DNA of 64,000 nucleotides from G963664115 sp965263045. GTDB lineage: Bacteria; Acidobacteriota; Terriglobia; 20CM-2-55-15. The notes beneath the pieces are model-generated. The model saw only the letters and a program-made list of their open reading frames with translations. It ran no database searches and was not told where the DNA came from. The position numbers and the translations under genes are program-made. Position 1 is the stretch's first letter. Each line of letters starts with the position of its first letter. The DNA lies in NCBI GenBank assembly GCA_965263045.1, contig CBDHGK010000041.1, positions 1,364,001 to 1,428,000 of the forward strand, given 5' to 3'. Below are positions 1 through 8,698 of the stretch, piece after piece.

Positions 1-173
1 TCGGCCTCGTCGCAGGTTCTATCAAATGGACGTGGGGGCCGGTTTCGGTGGCACTCGCGGTGTTTCTTGTTCACGGTCTTGTGGACGTATTCTTGTTGAC
101 GACCCCGATCTATTTCGGTTTCTGGATCCTCGTTGGACTTTCAGGCGCTATTGAGCCATTATCGGAAAACTGA
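1..173 (+). CDS. C-terminus of O-antigen ligase/polymerase-like membrane protein (5' end outside window)
   Basis: The reading frame is open from position 3 to the TGA at 171-173, giving about 56 C-terminal residues. It is very hydrophobic and contains H-G-L-V-D-V-F followed by TPIYFGFWIL, which resembles the final periplasmic histidine and last membrane segment of Wzy/WaaL-type proteins; these polymerise or ligate lipid-linked glycans in the inner membrane. Its stop overlaps the start of the next gene (TGATG at 171-175), so the two were probably translationally coupled. The family call rests on a short tail and on the glycan-cluster context. A paralogous tail lies at 4993-5066. Confidence 0.55.
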   Translation, partial: GLVAGSIKWTWGPVSVALAVFLVHGLVDVFLLTTPIYFGFWILVGLSGAIEPLSEN

Positions 174-211
174 TGACCGACATTCTTTTAGGCCATGCGT
201 ACTTTCTCAAG

Positions 212-1597
212 GAGTTATAACCGAATCTGGTGTTTGAGGGATTGAAGAAAAGCGGCGTATCTGGTTGATTTGTTGTTTACGAGACTTCAAAGCAACCAAA
301 GGAGATACGCCACTATGAGTAAGAGTATCGTTATTGAACGGGAAGATCGAGAAGCGATCGCAGACGCGGTGACCGATTTGCTACGAGCCGGAGCTCAAGA
401 GCTGATCCAACGCGCAGTCGAAGCCGAATTGTCAGAACTGCTATCCCAGCACAACGATCGGCGCACCGAGAAGGGGAACGCCGGGGTGGTGCGCAATGGC
501 TATCTGCCTGAACGCGAACTGCAGACCGGTTTGGGACCGGTAACGGTGCAAATCCCGAAGGTCCGTGCCAAGACCGGCGAAGCGGTGACGTTCCGATCGG
601 CGCTGGTACCTCCGTACATTCGAAAGACGAAGTCGCTGGAAGCCGCGGTGCCGTGGTTGTATTTGAAAGGCGTCTCGAGCGGCGAAATGGGTGAAGCCCT
701 AAAAGTTCTTGTCGGTCCCCAGGCGCAAGGTCTGTCGGCGAGCACGGTATCGCGCCTGAAGCAGGTCTGGGGCGAGGAGTACCGCCAAAGCTGCGAGGAG
801 CGGCTGGATGCAAACCGCTGGGTGTATGTCTGGGCCGACGGCATTTACAGCGGACTTCGTGCGGAACAAACCAAGTTGTGTGCATTGGTCGTGATCGGCG
901 TGAATGAACGCGGAGAGAAGCGTTTTCTGGCGATCGAAGACGGTGTCCGGGAATCGACACAGAGTTGGCGCGAGGTCTTGTTGAAGCTGAAGTCCCGTGG
1001 GATGAATATCCCGGAGTTGGCCATCGGTGACGGTGCGATGGGGTTCTGGGCCGAACTGGAGGAAATCTATCCCGGGACACGCCAACAACGCTGCTGGATG
1101 CACAAGACCATGAACGTGTTGAACTGCCTACCCAAGTCGGCTCAGGCGAAAGCGAAAGAGGCCTTGCACGCGATCTGGAAGGCCGAGACAAAGGCAGACG
1201 CCGAGAAGGCATTCGACCTGTTCATTGAAACCTATGAACCGAAATATCCGAAAGCCACTCTCTGCCTCCAGAAAGACAGCGAAGCACTGCTGGCCTTTTA
1301 CGACTTCCCGGCCAAGCACTGGCAGAGCCTCAGAACGACCAATCCCATTGAGTCGACCTTCGCGACCATCCGCCACCGGACCAAGCGATCCAGGGGGTGC
1401 CTGACGCGCGACGGCATGCTGCACATGATGTTCAAACTGGGACAGTGCGCTCAGAAGAACTGGCGACGATTACGAGGATTCGATGATCTGGCCAAGGTGA
1501 TTACTGGAGTGAAATTCAACGATGGTATCGAGGTGACAAACGTCGATCAGGCCGCCGCTTGATTCAGTCGCCTAAACACCACTTTTGACAATAACTC
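212..1597 (+). mobile_element. IS256-family insertion sequence, single copy (1386 bp)
   Basis: The element is bounded by imperfect inverted repeats of about 27 bp. Both ends begin GAGTTAT when read inward and share TGGTGTTT at about positions 17-24. It is flanked by a perfect 9-bp direct repeat, TTTCTCAAG, at 203-211 and 1598-1606. An 8-9 bp duplication is typical of the IS256 family. It carries one transposase gene and sits in codon 13 of the radical SAM gene. Confidence 0.93.
315..1562 (+). CDS. IS256-family (Mutator-type) transposase
   Basis: This DDE transposase (415 aa) cuts and joins the element ends. I start it at ATG 315 because AAAGGAG lies just upstream (about 297-303); an in-frame ATG at 270 would add 15 residues without a clear ribosome site. 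Likely catalytic residues are D175 (in WADGIYSG), D239 (in IGDGAMGF) and E346 (in TNPIEST), with the usual C-W-M-H-K block after the second D. The N-terminal third holds the helical DNA-binding region. Its length matches the family. It is clearly different in sequence from the four other transposases here. Confidence 0.93.
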   Translation: MSKSIVIEREDREAIADAVTDLLRAGAQELIQRAVEAELSELLSQHNDRRTEKGNAGVVRNGYLPERELQTGLGPVTVQIPKVRAKTGEAVTFRSALVPPYIRKTKSLEAAVPWLYLKGVSSGEMGEALKVLVGPQAQGLSASTVSRLKQVWGEEYRQSCEERLDANRWVYVWADGIYSGLRAEQTKLCALVVIGVNERGEKRFLAIEDGVRESTQSWREVLLKLKSRGMNIPELAIGDGAMGFWAELEEIYPGTRQQRCWMHKTMNVLNCLPKSAQAKAKEALHAIWKAETKADAEKAFDLFIETYEPKYPKATLCLQKDSEALLAFYDFPAKHWQSLRTTNPIESTFATIRHRTKRSRGCLTRDGMLHMMFKLGQCAQKNWRRLRGFDDLAKVITGVKFNDGIEVTNVDQAAA

Positions 1598-2512
1598 TTT
1601 CTCAAGTACGACGCCATCGAGCGGCGGGTGATGAAGCCGTATCCTCCACTGGGCATCCTGTACCTATCGGCTTATCTGAAACGCGCTGGGTTTGCGGTCG
1701 AAGTCTTCGACGCGACTTTTCAGGATTTTGCTGACTTTCGCGATGTTCTAGAGCGAGTACAACCTCGAATAGTGGGCCTTTATGCCAATATCATCACTCG
1801 CGCCAACGTGTTCAAGCTGGCGGAAATGGCCAAAGAAAACGGAGTCGAGCACGTTGTTGTAGGAGGTCCGGACGCTTCGGAATGGTGTGACGCCTACTTC
1901 CAGCATGGTGTGGACATCATCGGAATCAACGAAGGTGAGTTGACCCTCGAGGAGTTGGTGCCCCGGCTCCTGGATCGCGGGCGCGAGGGGCTCGAGGATG
2001 TGTCGGGCATCATATTCAATAAAGATGGCTTTCCATTCCGAACGCCGCCTCGGCCAGTCGTTGCGGATCTGGATACCTTGCCATGGCCTGACCGCGACGT
2101 CCTTCAAATGGACGACTACTTTGACGCCTGGAAGTCGCGGCATGGCGAATCGTCGGTATCCCTGATTACGGCGCGGGGTTGTCCGTTCCACTGTTCCTGG
2201 TGTTCAGCCGAAGTCTTTGGCCATTCGCATCGGCAGCGTTCGCCGAAAGATGTTGTGGATGAGATGCTCATGTTGCGGGAGCGTTATCACCCTGACATCA
2301 TGTGGATTTCCGACGATGTTCTGACGATCAATCGTTCGTGGAGCTTGGAATTTTTTGCGGAAGTCAAACAGAGGAATGCCAGCCATCGTTTCGAGTGCCT
2401 GAGTCGGGCGGACCTGGTCGACCGCGAAATTCTGACAGGGTTGCGCGACAGCGGGTGCTTTCGGGTCTGGTATGGAGCGGAGTCCGGTTCCCAGAAAGTA
2501 CTGGACAGCATG

Positions 2513-3953
2513 GAATGTGTGCCAATCTTAGTTGGAAATTGAAACGGCTCCAAACCCCATGGTTTGATGGTATTGGAAGAAACAACATCAAGCCTGTAAG
2601 AGAAAGGAGCCGAGATGAGGAGTCTGTTACGTTCGGTAAAGAAACGCAAGAAGTCGCGTGTGCTGGGTGAGGTCGAGGTCCTGAGCCGGGAGGAATACTC
2701 GGGACTGGAATTGGACTCGAAGGTGGAGATGATTCGGGCGTTGATCCCACTGGGGTTGATGCACGTGGAGGAGTTGCTCGACGAGGAAGTGAAGTCGTTG
2801 GCGGGTGAGCGATACGCACGAAAGGAGGCGGCGTTGCGGGGCCGGCGACACGGGAGCAATCCGGGGACCGTGGGGCTGGGTGGCCAGCGGGTGCCGGTTC
2901 GGGTGCCTCGAGTGCGCAGCGTGGCGGGCGGGGAGATTCCGCTTCGGACCTACGAGGAACTCAGTCCGGGTGGCGCGGTGAACGAGCTACTGCTCAGACG
3001 TGTGCTGTATGGGATCTCCTGCCGGAACTATGAATCGGCCGCTGAAGCGATTCCGGGAGCGATCGGACTGTCGAGTTCGACGGTGTCTCGAGGATTCGTC
3101 CAGGCGAGTGCCGCGAAACTTCGGGAGATGCAGGAGCGGGATCTGAGTGGCGAGGACGTCGTGGCGATCTTCCTGGACGGGAAGGCGTTTGCCGACGCCC
3201 TGATGGTAGTGGCCCTGGGCGTCACGCTTTCGGGCGACAAACGCTTCTTGGGCTTCGTGGAGACCGACACGGAGAACGAGCAAGTGCTGACTCCGTTTCT
3301 CCGTTCGTTGATGGAGCGGGGCCTGGACATCTCTGAAGGCGTGCTGGTGATTGTCGACGGCGGCAAAGGTCTGCGGGCGGCGGTCAAGAAGGCATTCAGG
3401 AATCGAGCCCTGGTCCAACGCTGCCAATGGCACAAACGCGAGAACGTCGTGAGATACCTATCGAAGACCGAGCAAGCCGTGTGGCGACGCCGGCTGCAGC
3501 GGGCCTACGAGCGCCCGGAGTACGACGAAGCTCGGGCGGCGCTCGGAGAGCTCCATGGAGAGCTCGAGGAGCGAAACCAATCGGGGGCTGCGAGCCTTGA
3601 GGAAGGCCTGGAAGAGACCCTCACGTTGCATCGGCTCGGCGTGTACGGGGTCTTGGGCCGTTCGTTCAAGACGACGAATTGCCTGGAATCGGTCAATGCC
3701 CTTGTCGAGGAAAGGTGTGCGAAGGTCGATCATTGGAAGAACTCGAGTCAGCGGCAACGCTGGTTGGCGACGGCGCTCATCGACATCGAACCGCGCCTGA
3801 GGAAGGTGATCGGCTACCGTCATCTTCCAAAGCTCCGCGAAGCCCTCCAGCGAGAGCTGAAAATTGAGGCGAAGACGTCGACGAGATCGAAGAAGAAGGT
3901 TGCATGACCCATCGTGAGCCGTGGAGAGTTTCAACTAAGAATGGGCTTGACTC
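2513..3953 (+). mobile_element. IS256-family element, copy A of four (1441 bp)
   Basis: The left end begins GAATGTGTGCCAATCTTAG, and the right end read inward begins GAGTCAAGCCCATTCTTAG. They match at about 17 of 25 positions with a shared core CTTAGTTG. The 8-bp target duplication ACAGCATG is at 2505-2512 and 3954-3961. The insertion separates codons 315 and 316 of the ancestral radical SAM gene. Confidence 0.93.
2615..3907 (+). CDS. IS256-family transposase, copy A
   Basis: This is a 430-residue Mutator-type DDE transposase. Probable catalytic residues are D188 (FLDGKAF), D248 (VIVDGGKG) and E358 (TTNCLESVN), with a C-Q-W-H-K block after the second aspartate. AAAGGAG just upstream of the ATG is a good ribosome site. 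The lysine/arginine-rich ends may bind DNA. The stop overlaps an ATG (ATGA at 3904-3907) that opens a short frame leaving the element. The same protein is encoded by copies B, C and D, so the family has probably spread recently in this genome. Confidence 0.93.
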   Translation: MRSLLRSVKKRKKSRVLGEVEVLSREEYSGLELDSKVEMIRALIPLGLMHVEELLDEEVKSLAGERYARKEAALRGRRHGSNPGTVGLGGQRVPVRVPRVRSVAGGEIPLRTYEELSPGGAVNELLLRRVLYGISCRNYESAAEAIPGAIGLSSSTVSRGFVQASAAKLREMQERDLSGEDVVAIFLDGKAFADALMVVALGVTLSGDKRFLGFVETDTENEQVLTPFLRSLMERGLDISEGVLVIVDGGKGLRAAVKKAFRNRALVQRCQWHKRENVVRYLSKTEQAVWRRRLQRAYERPEYDEARAALGELHGELEERNQSGAASLEEGLEETLTLHRLGVYGVLGRSFKTTNCLESVNALVEERCAKVDHWKNSSQRQRWLATALIDIEPRLRKVIGYRHLPKLREALQRELKIEAKTSTRSKKKVA

Positions 3954-4502
3954 ACAGCATGCGGAAGGGGACGAAGGTGGAACAGGTGCGGGAGGCCTGT
4001 CGAATTACCAAGGACCTCGGTATGGAGGCGGGATTCTTCATATTGCTCGGATATCCGGAAGAGACAACGATGGACATCCGACTGACAATCGACTTTCTGA
4101 AGCAAACGAGGCCGGACGCCATTGGGACATCCGTCGCATTCCCGATCAAGGGCACGGAATTCTACGAGCGGGTCGAGGACCGAATCATCCTCGGTGACAA
4201 CTGGTCGTCCCGTAACGAGAACAAGCTGCTCTTCAATGGGAAATATCCCAGACTCTATTACTGGTTTGCCGCCCGTTGGCTGGTCAAAGAAGTTAACGTT
4301 GCGCGAATGTGGCGGGAGGACAACCCTCCTTACGGCAAAATCATCGTGGAATTTGTAAAAATGGCGGTTGCGCGACTGGGCGTGGGGCTCGTGGATCTCA
4401 CTTCTTTTTTCAGGACCCAGCCCGAACGATTGAAACGTCGCAATGCTTGATTTAATCCCTGGTAGCTTGCTGCCGGTTCCTTCAGCTTGTTGCCATTCGC
4501 TA

Positions 4503-4853
4503 TACGCCGTGGCTCGTCGGGACTTAGACTACGCCGTGGCTCGTTGGGACTTAGACTACGCCGTGGCTCGTCGGGACTTAGACTACGCCGTGGCTCGTTG
4601 GGACTTAGACTACGCCGTGGCTCGTTGGGACTTAGACTACGCCGTGGCTCGTCGGGACTTAGACTACGCCGTGGCTCGTTGGGACTTAGACTACGCCGTG
4701 GCTCGTTGGGACTTAGACTACGCCGTGGCTCGTCGGGACTTAGACTACGCCGTGGCTCGTTGGGACTTAGACTACGCCGTGGCTCGTTGGGACTTAGACT
4801 ACGCCGTGGTTCGTTGGGACTTAGACTACGCCGTGGCTCGTTGGGACTTAGAC
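4503..4853. repeat. Tandem array of 13 copies of a 27-bp unit
   Basis: Each unit begins TACGCCGTGGCTCGT and ends GGGACTTAGAC. The units are contiguous with no spacers. They differ almost only at one position, TCGGG versus TTGGG. In order the units read C T C T T C T T C T T T T at that site, with an extra GCT-to-GTT change in unit 12. Units 3-11 therefore form a C-T-T triplet repeated three times, a higher-order 81-bp period. Because 27 is divisible by three, several frames stay open through the array; I do not regard any as a gene. It lies between the end of the radical SAM gene and a ligase-like remnant. Confidence 0.95.
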
Positions 4854-4992
4854 ATAGTGCCGCACATGTTGGTCGCCCAGGCACGGACCAGTGGCCTCAC
4901 ACTCCGCCGAGCAGTGCGGTCTCTTGCCGCACGCGGGCGTGAACCCTTGGGAAAGTATGCGCCGTGCCCCGCACGTTGCCCGGGTTCCCTGC
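4854..4992. other. Non-coding stretch between tandem array and ligase-like remnant
   Basis: I see no convincing gene here. The GC-rich sequence does not continue the hydrophobic coding pattern found in the ligase-like tail that starts near 4993. It may be decayed coding sequence or a rearrangement junction. Confidence 0.4.
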
Positions 4993-5066
4993 CATAGCCT
5001 CGTCGATGTATTCCTCATGACCGCTCCGATTTACTTTAGTTTCTGGATCCTGCTGGGTTTCGCCGA
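4993..5066 (+). pseudogene. Remnant of a second O-antigen ligase-like gene (C-terminal tail)
   Basis: About 25 codons encode H-S-L-V-D-V-F-L-M-T-A-P-I-Y-F-S-F-W-I-L, which matches the gene tail at 1-173 almost residue for residue (H-G-L-V-D-V-F, TPIYFGFWIL). No hydrophobic coding sequence continues upstream, so the rest of the gene is missing. Before IS copy B inserted, the frame would have read on into GFADEDRV and stopped at 6529-6531, overlapping the start of the glycosyltransferase gene at 6515. This supports an old operon in which a ligase-like gene was coupled to the glycosyltransferase. Confidence 0.6.
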
Positions 5067-6507
5067 GAATGTGTGCCAATCTTAGTTGGAAATTGAAACG
5101 GCTCCAAACCCCATGGTTTGATGGTATTGGAAGAAACAACATCAAGCCTGTAAGAGAAAGGAGCCGAGATGAGGAGTCTGTTACGTTCGGTAAAGAAACG
5201 CAAGAAGTCGCGTGTGCTGGGTGAGGTCGAGGTCCTGAGCCGGGAGGAATACTCGGGACTGGAATTGGACTCGAAGGTGGAGATGATTCGGGCGTTGATC
5301 CCACTGGGGTTGATGCACGTGGAGGAGTTGCTCGACGAGGAAGTGAAGTCGTTGGCGGGTGAGCGATACGCACGAAAGGAGGCGGCGTTGCGGGGCCGGC
5401 GACACGGGAGCAATCCGGGGACCGTGGGGCTGGGTGGCCAGCGGGTGCCGGTTCGGGTGCCTCGAGTGCGCAGCGTGGCGGGCGGGGAGATTCCGCTTCG
5501 GACCTACGAGGAACTCAGTCCGGGTGGCGCGGTGAACGAGCTACTGCTCAGACGTGTGCTGTATGGGATCTCCTGCCGGAACTATGAATCGGCCGCTGAA
5601 GCGATTCCGGGAGCGATCGGACTGTCGAGTTCGACGGTGTCTCGAGGATTCGTCCAGGCGAGTGCCGCGAAACTTCGGGAGATGCAGGAGCGGGATCTGA
5701 GTGGCGAGGACGTCGTGGCGATCTTCCTGGACGGGAAGGCGTTTGCCGACGCCCTGATGGTAGTGGCCCTGGGCGTCACGCTTTCGGGCGACAAACGCTT
5801 CTTGGGCTTCGTGGAGACCGACACGGAGAACGAGCAAGTGCTGACTCCGTTTCTCCGTTCGTTGATGGAGCGGGGCCTGGACATCTCTGAAGGCGTGCTG
5901 GTGATTGTCGACGGCGGCAAAGGTCTGCGGGCGGCGGTCAAGAAGGCATTCAGGAATCGAGCCCTGGTCCAACGCTGCCAATGGCACAAACGCGAGAACG
6001 TCGTGAGATACCTATCGAAGACCGAGCAAGCCGTGTGGCGACGCCGGCTGCAGCGGGCCTACGAGCGCCCGGAGTACGACGAAGCTCGGGCGGCGCTCGG
6101 AGAGCTCCATGGAGAGCTCGAGGAGCGAAACCAATCGGGGGCTGCGAGCCTTGAGGAAGGCCTGGAAGAGACCCTCACGTTGCATCGGCTCGGCGTGTAC
6201 GGGGTCTTGGGCCGTTCGTTCAAGACGACGAATTGCCTGGAATCGGTCAATGCCCTTGTCGAGGAAAGGTGTGCGAAGGTCGATCATTGGAAGAACTCGA
6301 GTCAGCGGCAACGCTGGTTGGCGACGGCGCTCATCGACATCGAACCGCGCCTGAGGAAGGTGATCGGCTACCGTCATCTTCCAAAGCTCCGCGAAGCCCT
6401 CCAGCGAGAGCTGAAAATTGAGGCGAAGACGTCGACGAGATCGAAGAAGAAGGTTGCATGACCCATCGTGAGCCGTGGAGAGTTTCAACTAAGAATGGGC
6501 TTGACTC
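5067..6507 (+). mobile_element. IS256-family element, copy B of four (1441 bp)
   Basis: It has the same ends and length as copy A. The 8-bp target duplication TTCGCCGA is at 5059-5066 and 6508-6515. The last base of the right-hand duplication is the A of the ATG of the downstream glycosyltransferase gene, so the element separates that gene from its native upstream ribosome-binding context. Confidence 0.93.
5169..6461 (+). CDS. IS256-family transposase, copy B
   Basis: The product is identical to that of copy A (430 aa, D188/D248/E358). What is special here is the 3' end: the ATGA at 6458-6461 joins the transposase stop to an ATG whose frame runs out of the element and in frame into the glycosyltransferase gene, so translation of this transposase could be coupled to it. 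Confidence 0.93.
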   Translation: MRSLLRSVKKRKKSRVLGEVEVLSREEYSGLELDSKVEMIRALIPLGLMHVEELLDEEVKSLAGERYARKEAALRGRRHGSNPGTVGLGGQRVPVRVPRVRSVAGGEIPLRTYEELSPGGAVNELLLRRVLYGISCRNYESAAEAIPGAIGLSSSTVSRGFVQASAAKLREMQERDLSGEDVVAIFLDGKAFADALMVVALGVTLSGDKRFLGFVETDTENEQVLTPFLRSLMERGLDISEGVLVIVDGGKGLRAAVKKAFRNRALVQRCQWHKRENVVRYLSKTEQAVWRRRLQRAYERPEYDEARAALGELHGELEERNQSGAASLEEGLEETLTLHRLGVYGVLGRSFKTTNCLESVNALVEERCAKVDHWKNSSQRQRWLATALIDIEPRLRKVIGYRHLPKLREALQRELKIEAKTSTRSKKKVA

Positions 6508-6514
6508 TTCGCCG

Positions 6515-8608
6515 ATGAAGATCGCGTTTGATGGCACCGTCGTGCATGGCCCGAAATCCGGCGTCGGCTATTACACACAGGAACTGCTGCGTTCCCTGGT
6601 AGCACTCGGGCGGCCCGACGAGTACTTCGTCTTTTCGCACCGGCCGCTTTCTCCTGATGTCGTCGCACCCACAAACGGAGTCCGTTTTTCCGACCGCCGA
6701 TTTTGCCCCGTTCGTGCATTCTACCTGCATGCGATGTTGGGGGGACTCCTGTCGGGCGAGCAACCGGACCTGGTGCACTATACAAATTTCCTGGCGCCAA
6801 TCGGTGAGTCCCGCCCCTATGTTGTGACCGTCCACGACATGAGCCTGGAGCGCCTCCCGAGTTATCATCCGATCGGAAAACGCGTATACACCAGGCGTCT
6901 CGTTCCACGCACAGCCCGGCGTGCCCGCTTAATTCTGACGAACTCCGAGTTCTCCAAGTGGGACATTGTTCGTTTCCTTGGTATTCCCGAAGACAGAATC
7001 CGGGTGACTCCGTTGGCCGCTGCGGAACTGTTCACACCGACCGAGGTCGGGGATCGTCGCCCGATCCTCGGGAAGTACCGACTGGACCGGCCCTACTGTC
7101 TGTATGTGGGAAACATCGAGCCGCGCAAGAACCTCGAGCGACTGGTGGAGGCATTTGGTGGACTTTCCGGCAGTGACCACCTTCTCGTCATTGCGGGAAA
7201 CGCCTGGTTTAACGGCAGTAAGCTCTTCCGGACGGTGGCAAGGCTGGGACTGGAGCGGCGAGTACGCTTTCTCGGATATGTGCCCCGTGGGGAATTGCCT
7301 GCGCTGATCGGTGGCGCGACTCTGTTCGTTTATCCCTCCCTTCTGGAAGGCTTCGGTCTGCCGGTTCTGGAAGCCATGGCCTGTCGAGTACCGGTCATCA
7401 CCTCTGCGGGTTCGTCACTCGCTGAAGTTGCGGGTGAGGCCGCAATGCTGATCGATCCCACCCACACGGACGAAATCGCAGGGGCCATGGAGCGCCTGAT
7501 CGAGGATCCCGACTTCAGGGAAGAACTCGCTGCGAAATCGCTCGCCCGGGCTGCTCGATTCTCGTGGCAACGAGCGGCCGAACAGACTCACGCCGCATAC
7601 GAAGACGTTGTTCGAGGCCGACTGTCGGGTTCGCGTATCGCGCGTCCGGAACAGGCGTCTCCGCGGCGCATCCGGCGGGCGGTTACCGAGACGCTCGATT
7701 ACGCCGCTCACTTCGACTACCCCTTAACGATGGCCGAACTGCGCGAACGGCTATTCGACGTGCGGATCGATGGAGAAGAGCTGGCGGCGTATTTGAATGC
7801 AGCCGGAGTGATGATCCAGGACGGCTATGTGGCTGCAGACCCCGAGATTGTGGGTCGACGCGTGGAAAGGGAACTGCGGAGCGATCAGATCATCGAGGAG
7901 TTCTGGCCCCGCATACGCACACTCGGACGTTTGCCCTTCGTTCGCATGCTCGCATTTTCGGGTGCCACGGCGCACCGCAACATGAAGGACCATGACCTGG
8001 ATCTCTTTGCCGTCGTGGAAGACGGAAAGCTCTGGATCGCGCTCTTATTCGTTACAGCCTGGGCCAAGGTCAGGGGACTGCGGAAGAACATCTGTCTGAA
8101 CTACCTGATCAGCGATCGGGCCATGCCGTTGTTCGAGACAGACACATTTACCGCACAGCAGGTCGCCTCTCTCCGGCCGGTTTACGGGAGCGAGGTCTAC
8201 GATCGACTCATTGCGTTAAATCCTTTCGTCCGGCGGCGTTTTCCAAACTTCGACCCGATCACTCAGCGCAGTTTCTATGACGACATCAAGGACTCACGGC
8301 AAAAACGAGTGCTGGAGTTCGCTCTCCGATACGGGCCGATCCAGGTGATGGAAGTCGGGAGCCGGTGGCTGCTCAGACGCTATCTGGAGAGGAAATGGGA
8401 GCAAGCAGACGCTCAGGGGGAGACTGCAGTCCGGCTCGGTAGGAGGTGGATCAAGCTGCACCTGCACAGCCACAAGGAAACGCTTCTGAGACGTCTTGCC
8501 GGAGCCGGGGGTGAAGCGATCGCCTCAGCGGGGGACCCCGTCGCGGGTTTCGGCGCTCCAGGCCCTGAAGAACGTCAAAAGCAGAATGTGAAAGTCCAGA
8601 GCCAGTGA
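6515..8608 (+). CDS. GT4 glycosyltransferase fused to a nucleotidyltransferase-like domain
   Basis: This 697-residue protein has two halves. Residues 1 to about 375 form a GT-B glycosyltransferase of family 4: it opens MKIAFDGTVVHGPKSGVGYY, has GNIEPRKNL near residue 198 and EGFGLPVLEAMA near 278, where the nucleotide-sugar is bound. Residues from about 390 contain a helix-turn-helix-like stretch (FDYPLTMAELRERLFD), then a nucleotidyltransferase-like motif near 480-500 (S-G-A-T-A-H-R-N-x-x-D-H-D-L-D-L-F), resembling the GS...DxD of MNT/polymerase-beta-fold enzymes. The GT half probably adds a sugar in the cytoplasm; the role of the second half is unknown. I start at ATG 6515, homologous to other GT4 starts. 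IS copy B removed its native leader. The last 84 bases overlap the convergent sugar-transferase gene. Confidence 0.85.
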   Translation: MKIAFDGTVVHGPKSGVGYYTQELLRSLVALGRPDEYFVFSHRPLSPDVVAPTNGVRFSDRRFCPVRAFYLHAMLGGLLSGEQPDLVHYTNFLAPIGESRPYVVTVHDMSLERLPSYHPIGKRVYTRRLVPRTARRARLILTNSEFSKWDIVRFLGIPEDRIRVTPLAAAELFTPTEVGDRRPILGKYRLDRPYCLYVGNIEPRKNLERLVEAFGGLSGSDHLLVIAGNAWFNGSKLFRTVARLGLERRVRFLGYVPRGELPALIGGATLFVYPSLLEGFGLPVLEAMACRVPVITSAGSSLAEVAGEAAMLIDPTHTDEIAGAMERLIEDPDFREELAAKSLARAARFSWQRAAEQTHAAYEDVVRGRLSGSRIARPEQASPRRIRRAVTETLDYAAHFDYPLTMAELRERLFDVRIDGEELAAYLNAAGVMIQDGYVAADPEIVGRRVERELRSDQIIEEFWPRIRTLGRLPFVRMLAFSGATAHRNMKDHDLDLFAVVEDGKLWIALLFVTAWAKVRGLRKNICLNYLISDRAMPLFETDTFTAQQVASLRPVYGSEVYDRLIALNPFVRRRFPNFDPITQRSFYDDIKDSRQKRVLEFALRYGPIQVMEVGSRWLLRRYLERKWEQADAQGETAVRLGRRWIKLHLHSHKETLLRRLAGAGGEAIASAGDPVAGFGAPGPEERQKQNVKVQSQ

Positions 8609-8698
8609 CCAGTTTCGTACGTAATACAGGTCGTGCCGGACGCGTTCGCCCAGATCCGTGTCACCGCGCCAGCCATTGGCCTGGGAGCATCCGGTCAA

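Larger units (their letters stand above)
173..4450 (+). pseudogene. B12-binding radical SAM protein, broken by two IS insertions
   Basis: The gene survives in three pieces: 173-211, 1607-2512 and 3962-4450. Removing the two elements and one copy of each target duplication leaves 1434 bases, exactly 477 codons plus a stop, with the frame preserved at both joints. The N-terminal half resembles a cobalamin-binding domain (PYPPLGILYLSAYLKRAGF and following). Near original residue 195 is the cluster motif C-P-F-H-C-S-W-C (CxxxCxxC), which binds the [4Fe-4S] cluster of radical SAM enzymes. The C-terminal part has LGYPEET, usual in BchE/HpnR-like proteins. Such enzymes do methylations or rearrangements; the substrate is unknown, but the surrounding glycan genes suggest a sugar or lipid. 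The largest intact piece (1628-2512 plus a few IS codons) keeps the cluster motif but lacks both ends, so function is unlikely. Confidence 0.88.

Noticed and set aside
331..1212. Long minus-strand open frame within the first IS
   Set aside because: It is antisense to a complete transposase, has low-complexity Arg/Ser/Pro composition and resembles no family.
2302..2670. Plus-strand open frame spanning the left end of IS copy A
   Set aside because: It is out of phase with the radical SAM gene and with the transposase, and has no family resemblance.
4503..4853. Tandem array as a CRISPR array or as a repetitive protein gene (repeats of YAVARWDLD)
   Set aside because: There are no unique spacers between units. 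The 27-bp unit lacks stops in several frames on both strands, so open frames arise automatically; none has a ribosome site or a recognisable start.
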